Assembly (NCBI GenBank): GCA_947178465.1
Contig: CAMWYL010000202.1
Location: 1-6,262 of the forward strand
From: an uncultured Lachnospiraceae bacterium
Lineage (GTDB): Bacteria; Bacillota; Clostridia; Lachnospirales; Lachnospiraceae
DNA: 6,262 nucleotides
Reading direction: 5' to 3'
Shown: in pieces, positions 1 to 4,357 of the stretch
Layout of the letters: the number at the start of each line of letters is the position of its first letter
Position numbering within the stretch: position 1 is the stretch's first letter
Position numbers and translations under genes: made by a program
The notes under the pieces: generated by a model
What the model saw: only the letters and a program-made list of their open reading frames with translations
Database searches by the model: none
What the model was told of the DNA's origin: nothing

Positions 1-703
1 CAATAATTTTAAATATAAGTTCATTGATTTTTTCCTTTTCCGCATTGCCGGAAACAAATGAATTTGTTAGTTTAAAATACTTTTTCTCTGACAAATCCAC
101 ATTATAATAATAACGGCTCAAGTCCAACATTGTAATAATAACGCTCTCTTTTCTCTCATTAATGTATTCTTCCACTTTCTGTAAACCACAATCGCGCCAG
201 CTTACATATTGTTCAAAATAAGGTTTAAACAAATTAGGAGATGCTGTCACATTATCACCGTCAAATCTCAGGTTTTCATTCAAACGATTTCCATAGCACT
301 CTTGGATTAATTGGTCATCCATATCCTTTCCAATCATCAGGACCCATAATGTCCCCATAATCTGACCTTCGATACACATGTCCAGAAAATTATTATATTT
401 TTCTACAATGGCTTTTCTACATGTAATATTTGATATTACAATCGGTTCTTCCGAACTCTCTTCACTTTCTGAAGATATGCTTTTGGGGAACGTCAACACC
501 TCAATACTATCCAAAATCCGGTTCTGTAATTGATTCCATAAATCCTTATTATCAAACGCATCTACAATCTTTTGCAATTTAGAATAAAATTCATTATCAC
601 ATTCAAAATCAACGATTCTTGTTCTAATGAACGCCAATGTTTTATCCCAATATACACTTCCCTTTAATTTCCTATATGCTTTTTCAACAAATTCTATTTT
701 CAT
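1..703 (-). CDS. Reverse transcriptase, probably defence-associated (DRT/unknown-group-like), N-terminal part only
   Basis: The frame is open from an ATG at 703-701 to base 1, giving 234 complete codons with the 3' end outside the window. The start is supported by AAGGAG at 720-715, 11 bases upstream. I translated it by hand. The N-terminal ~130 residues are helical and charged with a Glu/Ser-rich stretch (SSESEESSEE) near residues 78-87. Then come YGNRL (137-141), LFKPYFEQYVSWRD (about 157-170) and, after a helix, LDLSRYYYNVD (193-203). The last fits RT motif A (hydrophobic-D-x-x-x-Y/F-Y), with D194 as the expected first metal-binding Asp. This YGxRL, LFKPYF..WRD, D-L-x-x-Y-Y order resembles prokaryotic 'unknown group' RTs, many of which act in anti-phage defence; this resemblance is from memory. 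Motif C (xxDD) and any C-terminal domain lie off the left edge, so activity and subgroup cannot be judged. A group II intron or retron RT is less likely, because the region before motif A does not look canonical. The gene follows hsdS on the same strand and is visibly more AT-rich than hsdM. Confidence 0.72.
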   Translation of the reverse strand, partial: MKIEFVEKAYRKLKGSVYWDKTLAFIRTRIVDFECDNEFYSKLQKIVDAFDNKDLWNQLQNRILDSIEVLTFPKSISSESEESSEEPIVISNITCRKAIVEKYNNFLDMCIEGQIMGTLWVLMIGKDMDDQLIQECYGNRLNENLRFDGDNVTASPNLFKPYFEQYVSWRDCGLQKVEEYINERKESVIITMLDLSRYYYNVDLSEKKYFKLTNSFVSGNAEKEKINELIFKII

Positions 704-714
704 TTGTATTCGTT

Positions 715-720
715 CTCCTT
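715..720 (-). promoter_or_regulatory. Ribosome binding site of the reverse transcriptase gene
   Basis: AAGGAG on the minus strand lies 11 bases before the ATG at 703. This is slightly long spacing but a strong match to the anti-Shine-Dalgarno. It fixes the start of a gene whose other end is outside the window. Confidence 0.7.
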
Positions 721-773
721 GAACAAATTATTATTTCTAAATTTTCTGTTGTTTTTATGAATTTTACACTTTG

Positions 774-802
774 TTATTAGCACACTCCCACATACATTAC
801 AA
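774..802 (-). promoter_or_regulatory. Weak candidate promoter before the reverse transcriptase
   Basis: On the minus strand TTGTAA (802-797) is followed after exactly 17 bases by TAATAA (779-774). The -35 matches 4 of 6 consensus bases and the -10 only 3 of 6, so this is tentative. Transcription would start near 767 and leave a leader of about 64 bases. The RT could equally be read from the hsdM/hsdS operon promoter. Confidence 0.25.
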
Positions 803-840
803 ATGATTCCCTGTACAGATCACTGCTTCACTAATATATC

Positions 841-883
841 AAAAAAGCATCCCAAATTCAGTTTCTTTTTCTATGCTCTTTAA
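841..883 (-). terminator. hsdS: Possible weak terminator or stem-loop after hsdS
   Basis: Reading leftward from the hsdS stop, AAAGAGCAT (881-873) can pair with ATGCTTTTT (850-842). This gives nine pairs including one G-T, closing a loop of about 22 bases, and the 3' arm runs into six T's. The stem is AT-rich and the loop large, so termination would be partial at best. It may instead be part of an RNA structure belonging to the RT gene. Confidence 0.3.
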
Positions 884-903
884 AAATCGTCATATATCAA
901 TAC

Positions 904-2043
904 TTATCCAAAATACTTCTGCATCAAACTATCAAATATAATCTGAGCCTTTTCCATATTTTTTTGTTCTTCTGCTTTCAATTTGTCTATCTGTTGGACG
1001 AATGTTGCAAATTGGTTTTGCAATTCTATTGGTGGTACTATTACTTTAAGTTCACTCAATATTTTTAGATTTATATTTTTTTGTGCAGATTCAGGTGCTT
1101 GAGCCTCTAAAATTATTTGAAAAAAAGAAAACCAATAATGGATGAATATATTATTTACTTTTTCATTTGCATTAAATCCTACAACACTATCCGGAAAGCA
1201 TGCATCAAACCCGAGTATTGCCGTTTTTGCAATATTTGCAGCAATAGTAATGCATAGAGTTCCTTTATTCCACATCTTGCTCTGCTGAACTCCTGCCTCT
1301 GAGTATGTATTTGCGTATGATGTTATATAAAGATCTGCTGACGCAACTTCTCCTGTTTGAATTAATGGGTATGCCCCCCCAAATAACTCAGGGGCATTCC
1401 TTGGTCTATGCTTTGACACCCCTCTTCCAAATTCCCCAAGTTCCGGAAGCGTTGCCTCTGGTAAGTGACATGAGTTACTTACCGGATCTCCAAACATCTC
1501 TACAAATCGAGCTTTAATTAAAGCATCAAATTGCCGAATTTGTTCCTGTTCATTTCGAATAAGTTCTTCTACTTTTCCAAGGCAATCTATAATTTTTCTT
1601 TGCTCCTTTACAGATATTAACTCTATCTTAACATTTTTCAAGTAACCAGCCGAAATATTAGGTTGTGCACCTCCTACTCCATCTCTCGTAAATCTTACCT
1701 TTTGACTTTTGAAAAAATAATACAAATATTCCGGCATTATTTTATCACTTTTGCCAAAGGCAGCACACGCTTGATTCGTGCAAGCCGCTGTCTTGAGTAT
1801 AGATGTTGCTCCAATCGTTGCGCCATACATGGCAATAAGAACTGTATCCGGCTCATACAACTTCGCAGTGGAATTTGATAATCCCTTTTCTGTAATATAT
1901 TCATCTGTATCGTACAAATACTTTTCTTTTAAATCACCTGTCTTTACCCATTTGATCTTCCCACCATCATAATACTCTCTACATTTTTTTGATGGTGTAC
2001 CCCCAGATGAAATATTATATATTTTTCCCAACTCTACTTTCAT
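904..2043 (-). CDS. hsdS: Type I restriction-modification specificity subunit HsdS
   Basis: HsdS supplies DNA target recognition for the cytoplasmic M2S1 methyltransferase and the R2M2S1 restriction complex. The 379-aa product has the two-repeat HsdS layout. TRD1 is about residues 1-145, with TPSKK near 16-20 and MYGATIGAT at 72-80. A helical spacer follows, about 145-185 (KEQRKII, FDALIKARFVEMFGDP). TRD2 is about 190-335, with the parallel stretch ITIAANIAKTAILGF and the ending LKVIVPPIELQNQF. A second helical spacer runs to the C-terminus. Length is at the usual size for the family. The start is the ATG at 2043; GGGGG at 2055-2051 sits 7 bases upstream, and the ATG at 2050 is out of frame. 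It lies 28 bases after hsdM and is surely co-transcribed. It is more AT-rich than hsdM, as expected for TRDs exchanged by recombination. The recognition sequence cannot be read from the protein; two different TRDs imply a bipartite asymmetric site. Confidence 0.95.
   Translation of the reverse strand: MKVELGKIYNISSGGTPSKKCREYYDGGKIKWVKTGDLKEKYLYDTDEYITEKGLSNSTAKLYEPDTVLIAMYGATIGATSILKTAACTNQACAAFGKSDKIMPEYLYYFFKSQKVRFTRDGVGGAQPNISAGYLKNVKIELISVKEQRKIIDCLGKVEELIRNEQEQIRQFDALIKARFVEMFGDPVSNSCHLPEATLPELGEFGRGVSKHRPRNAPELFGGAYPLIQTGEVASADLYITSYANTYSEAGVQQSKMWNKGTLCITIAANIAKTAILGFDACFPDSVVGFNANEKVNNIFIHYWFSFFQIILEAQAPESAQKNINLKILSELKVIVPPIELQNQFATFVQQIDKLKAEEQKNMEKAQIIFDSLMQKYFG
1374..1380 (-). 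repeat. hsdS: Seven-base poly-G tract within hsdS (coding strand)
   Basis: A run of seven C on the plus strand is seven G in the hsdS message, covering codons G222, G223 and the first base of A224 in TRD2. Slippage here would shift the frame and leave a half-size protein with TRD1 and the first helical spacer. Seven bases is short for a phase-variable tract. Confidence 0.9.
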
Positions 2044-2071
2044 CCTTCATCCCCCACGAATCTGACCCTAT

Positions 2072-3550
2072 CTACAGCTCTCCAATATTAAGCAGCCCCT
2101 TAATCGCCTCTATCTGTTCCCCAATTCTCTGGTGCCGCTCTTCAATATCCTTGATAATCTCGCTTGTAGGCGGGTATTCCTTCGCGACATATTCAATCTG
2201 CTTATATTTATTGATGGACAAATCATAACCGTTCTCCACAATCTCAGCTTTCTTTACAAAGAAGCTCTGCTCCGTTCTGCTTCTCCCTTTTTCCCCTTCA
2301 AGATTGTGAAACCGCTCAATAATATCAGGAATGTCATTCTCGGCAATCGGCTGTCGCTTATCATCCAGACTGTATCCATCCGCTTTCATGTCATAAAACC
2401 ATACATCCTCCGTACTGCCGGAATTTGTCTTTGTAAAAATCAAGACAGCCGTTGATACACCTGCATACGGTTTAAAAACACCGGAAGGAAGGGAAATAAC
2501 TGCCTCAAGGTACTGATTTTCAACCAATTCTTTTCTAAGGCTTTTGTGCGCATTCGAGGAGCCAAACAAAACGCCATCCGGAACAATGCAGGCGCATCTT
2601 CCGCCAATCTTGAGCATTTCCGTAAAAAGACCGACAAAGAGCAGTTCTGATTTTGTTGTATTCGTAATCCCCTTTAATTTGTCGCTGATATTCTCTTTAT
2701 TTAAGGTTCCCTTAAACGGCGGATTTGCCAGAATTAAATTGTATTTTCCCTCCTCGTTGTAGTCCTTGGATACACTGTCCCGCTTCTCTATTTTGGGATT
2801 GCTGACAGAATGCAGCATCAAATTCATGCAGGATAATCTGCACATCGTGGCATCGGTATCATAACCCGTAAATAACGAAGTCTGATAATGCTGCCATTGC
2901 TCTTCAGACATTTTTCTCTCATAATGCTCCCGTATATATTCGGCGCAGGAAATTAAGAATCCTGCGGTTCCGCAGGCAGGGTCGCAAATCAGCATGTCCA
3001 TCGTCGGCTGCATGAGCTCTACCATCATATCCCGTATCTGCTTCGGCGTTCGAAACGCGCCAAGCCTTCCCGCCGAGTTCAGCTTTGCAAGCATATGCTC
3101 ATACAAATCGCCCTGCATATCCAAACCCCTTATATCATGCTCAAACAAATCATCCAATCCGGAAATCACCTTCTGTAACGCCAACGGCTCATTCAGTTTG
3201 AATATTGCATCCGACAGAAAACGCGAAAAAGAAGAGTCATTATCTTTATTCACGGATTTGATGAAAGGAAATACCTTCTGTGAAAAGACCGCATGAAGCT
3301 CTCTCGCTTCCAGCTTCCTGAAATTTCTCCAACGCAGCGCCTGTTCCTCATTCGATTCCCCAAATAAATGCTCCTGCTTTTTTCCGGATAACAGTTCTGA
3401 AGTTTCAATATCTGCCTCCATCTCATCCAACTGCTTTGCAAACATGAGATAGGTCAGCTGTTCTATTACCTCGGTTGGCTGTGAAACGCCTCCCGCTATC
3501 ACATCAAGCCATATCTGCTCTATTTTATTTTTCGCACTTTCCGGCAACAT
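2072..3550 (-). CDS. hsdM: Type I restriction-modification DNA methyltransferase subunit HsdM
   Basis: HsdM transfers a methyl group from S-adenosylmethionine to the N6 of adenine at the site chosen by HsdS, and is also a core subunit of the restriction complex. The 492-aa product is full length. It has a helical N-terminal domain (about 1-140, with IWLDVIAGG and LTYLMFAKQLDEME). Next comes the TPK of FRTPKQI (168-170), the SAM-binding motif I DPACGTAGFL (190-199) and the catalytic motif IV NPPF (276-279), then VPDGVLFG (323-330) and a helical tail that should contact HsdS. NPPF marks it as a gamma-type adenine methyltransferase. GTAG instead of the commoner GTGG in motif I is a mild variant that should not abolish binding. 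The ATG at 3550 is supported by GGAGGG at 3562-3557. It lies 24 bases after the 111-aa gene and 28 before hsdS. No frameshift or stop is seen. hsdR is not adjacent on either side in this window. Confidence 0.97.
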   Translation of the reverse strand: MLPESAKNKIEQIWLDVIAGGVSQPTEVIEQLTYLMFAKQLDEMEADIETSELLSGKKQEHLFGESNEEQALRWRNFRKLEARELHAVFSQKVFPFIKSVNKDNDSSFSRFLSDAIFKLNEPLALQKVISGLDDLFEHDIRGLDMQGDLYEHMLAKLNSAGRLGAFRTPKQIRDMMVELMQPTMDMLICDPACGTAGFLISCAEYIREHYERKMSEEQWQHYQTSLFTGYDTDATMCRLSCMNLMLHSVSNPKIEKRDSVSKDYNEEGKYNLILANPPFKGTLNKENISDKLKGITNTTKSELLFVGLFTEMLKIGGRCACIVPDGVLFGSSNAHKSLRKELVENQYLEAVISLPSGVFKPYAGVSTAVLIFTKTNSGSTEDVWFYDMKADGYSLDDKRQPIAENDIPDIIERFHNLEGEKGRSRTEQSFFVKKAEIVENGYDLSINKYKQIEYVAKEYPPTSEIIKDIEERHQRIGEQIEAIKGLLNIGEL

Positions 3551-3556
3551 CCTATG

Positions 3557-3562
3557 CCCTCC
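3557..3562 (-). promoter_or_regulatory. hsdM: Ribosome binding site of hsdM
   Basis: GGAGGG lies 6 bases before the ATG at 3550 on the minus strand, in the short gap after the stop of the upstream small gene. It shows that hsdM is translated independently within the operon. Confidence 0.75.
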
Positions 3563-3574
3563 ATATTTCCTGCT

Positions 3575-3910
3575 TCACAGCACTCTTCTTTCAATATAAG
3601 CTCTTACGGTTTCTTTTAACTCATCGCTGAACCCATTGAGATCTTCAAAACTGATCGCACCTTCATTTATAAGTGACATAATATTGTAAATCAAGTTAGA
3701 ACGGCTCATCTGCACTTGAACCCCTGCTTTTTCCTTATCTTTCTTTAACCTTTCATCCAACTTCCAAAACTTATCGGATGGACCGGCATCCTCACTAAGC
3801 AAAGCAATATATTCCTTACCCAATCTGTCCATATAGGCTTCCTGCCAATCAGCAATCTTGCTCCTAAAAAGCTTCCAATCTTTCTCCGTAAACCCTTGTC
3901 CCCGATCCAT
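3575..3910 (-). CDS. Small helical protein of unknown function, first gene of the hsdM-hsdS operon
   Basis: The product has 111 aa, is rich in charged residues and Trp, and is predicted to be all-helical. There is an N-terminal helix (FTEKDWKLFRSKIADWQEAYM, about 7-27), a short linker with PSDKFWKLDERLKKDK (44-59), then a segment near 68-105 containing MSRSNLIYNIMSLINEG and FSDELKETV. There is no signal peptide, membrane segment, enzyme motif or clear helix-turn-helix. The ATG at 3910 is supported by AAGGAAG 8 bases upstream and a promoter at 3953-3981, so this is the first gene of the operon and lies 24 bases before hsdM. I recall similar short proteins from clostridial genomes, sometimes labelled 'multidrug transporter' without basis, but cannot assign a function. 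Its place suggests a role with the RM enzyme, such as assembly, regulation or an accessory defence subunit. That is inference from context only. Confidence 0.88.
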   Translation of the reverse strand: MDRGQGFTEKDWKLFRSKIADWQEAYMDRLGKEYIALLSEDAGPSDKFWKLDERLKKDKEKAGVQVQMSRSNLIYNIMSLINEGAISFEDLNGFSDELKETVRAYIERRVL

Positions 3911-3952
3911 ATTCTACACTTCCTTTTCACAGCCTTATCATTTCCCAAAATA

Positions 3953-3981
3953 ATTGTACTATGAAACAATCAAAATGTCAT
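3953..3981 (-). promoter_or_regulatory. Promoter of the small-gene-hsdM-hsdS operon
   Basis: On the minus strand ATGACA (3981-3976, five of six -35 consensus bases) is followed after exactly 17 bases by TACAAT (3958-3953, five of six -10 bases). Transcription should start near 3946, leaving a leader of about 36 bases before the ATG at 3910. This is the best sigma-A type promoter in the window. An alternative TTGACT at 4019-4014 has no good -10 at the right distance. Confidence 0.7.
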
Positions 3982-4067
3982 TTCATTCTTCCTATTTGTT
4001 TTACCCCTTTAGAAGTCAAATCTCCTACTATGAAGAGATTGTTCATCGCTTAAGTGGATCCTATTTC

Positions 4068-4093
4068 AGTACAATATATATAGAAAAATCTAT
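4068..4093 (+). promoter_or_regulatory. Candidate -10 region and palindrome before the 58-codon ORF
   Basis: AGTACAAT (4068-4075) contains the -10-like TACAAT, followed by a TA-rich run. Next is the 14-bp palindrome ATAGA-AAAA-TCTAT (4080-4093), a possible operator close to the expected transcription start near 4082. No good -35 lies 16-18 bases upstream, so the promoter is either weak, dependent on an activator, or not real. Confidence 0.3.
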
Positions 4094-4100
4094 TCCTACA

Positions 4101-4108
4101 GGGGGTGA
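4101..4108 (+). promoter_or_regulatory. Ribosome binding site of the 58-codon ORF
   Basis: GGGGGTGA differs from the ideal GGAGGTGA by one base and ends six bases before the ATG at 4115. This near-perfect site is the main reason to take the short plus-strand ORF seriously. Confidence 0.6.
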
Positions 4109-4114
4109 GAAAAA

Positions 4115-4291
4115 ATGAACGAAGTCGCAGAATACTTTGACATTATGAAATCAGAGCAGATGATTACAGAAGCTTGTGACCATGTTTCACATATACGTAG
4201 ACCAGTATATACCTTCAAATGCTCCGACAGCAAAAACAACCTTACACCGACAGTTGGACGCTCTTTGATTCTTTTTATGCTTTCAAACTGA
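4115..4291 (+). CDS. Candidate 58-aa protein of unknown function, divergent from the RM operon
   Basis: The ORF runs from ATG at 4115 to TGA at 4289-4291 and is the only plus-strand gene candidate. The protein begins MNEVAEYFDIMKSEQMITEA, continues through HIRRPVYTFKC and ends LILFMLSN. I recognise no family. The first ~25 residues look like amphipathic helix; no signal peptide or clear DNA-binding helix-turn-helix is seen. Support comes from the strong ribosome binding site and a -10-like TACAAT about 40 bases upstream. Against it, the last ~17 codons overlap the left arm and loop of the long hairpin at 4239-4317, so the C-terminus may be accidental or the gene a remnant. It is divergent from the RM operon and convergent with the GH3 gene. 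A small regulator or antitoxin-like role is possible but is speculation. An 80-codon minus-strand frame (TTG start at 4338) covers the same DNA and is less credible because it lacks a proper start site. Confidence 0.4.
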   Translation: MNEVAEYFDIMKSEQMITEACDHVSHIRRPVYTFKCSDSKNNLTPTVGRSLILFMLSN

Positions 4292-4317
4292 GCTTCGTCC
4301 CACTTCCGGTGTAAGGT
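4231..4317 (-). terminator. Long hairpin terminator after the GH3 gene
   Basis: ACCTTACACCG opens the right arm on the minus strand (4317-4307) and pairs with CGGTGTAAGGT (4249-4239). The inverted repeat extends to 22 bases per arm (4296-4317 with 4239-4260) with 19 identities. In minus-strand RNA one of the three differences becomes a G-U pair, leaving two mismatches. The 35-base centre can pair further (CTC/GAG and TTTGA/TCAAA). TTGTTTTTG follows at once on the minus strand but no T-run follows on the plus strand, so the structure fits termination of the GH3 transcript, whose stop is about 40 bases upstream. The stem is longer than a typical intrinsic terminator. Confidence 0.65.
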
Positions 4318-4357
4318 CGTCATTCTGCATTTTAACAACCTTTTCTCTTAATAATTA

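Larger units (their letters stand above)
704..903. other. Gene-free AT-rich interval between hsdS and the RT
   Basis: No ORF is visible in these 200 bases. They hold the RT ribosome binding site, a weak promoter candidate, a stem-loop candidate after hsdS, the 8-bp palindrome CTGTACAG (811-818), and two same-strand copies of TTGATATAT (minus strand, 900-892 and 842-834). Several defence RTs use a non-coding RNA encoded next to the RT, and this interval is the only place inside the window where one could lie. I see no strong fold that proves it. Confidence 0.4.
3982..4114. other. Divergent intergenic control region
   Basis: This gene-free stretch lies between the promoter of the 111-aa-hsdM-hsdS operon and the start of the plus-strand 58-codon ORF. 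It contains an unused-looking TTGACT (minus strand, 4019-4014), the plus-strand AGTACAAT box, a 14-bp palindrome and the ribosome binding site of the short ORF. I see no tRNA or clear riboswitch fold in it. Confidence 0.5.

Noticed and set aside
2994..3296. Plus-strand 100-codon ORF
   Set aside because: It lies wholly inside hsdM on the opposite strand and reads as a shadow frame; hsdM is intact there.
4224..4253. Direct repeat CCGACAG (4224-4230 and 4247-4253) as a target-site duplication
   Set aside because: The two copies lie on the same side of the hairpin rather than flanking it, and a 7-mer repeat is easily found by chance.
4096..4338. Minus-strand 80-codon ORF with a TTG start
   Set aside because: It has a poor start, spans both arms of the terminator hairpin, and shows no recognisable family. 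The plus-strand 58-codon ORF in the same place has far better translation signals.
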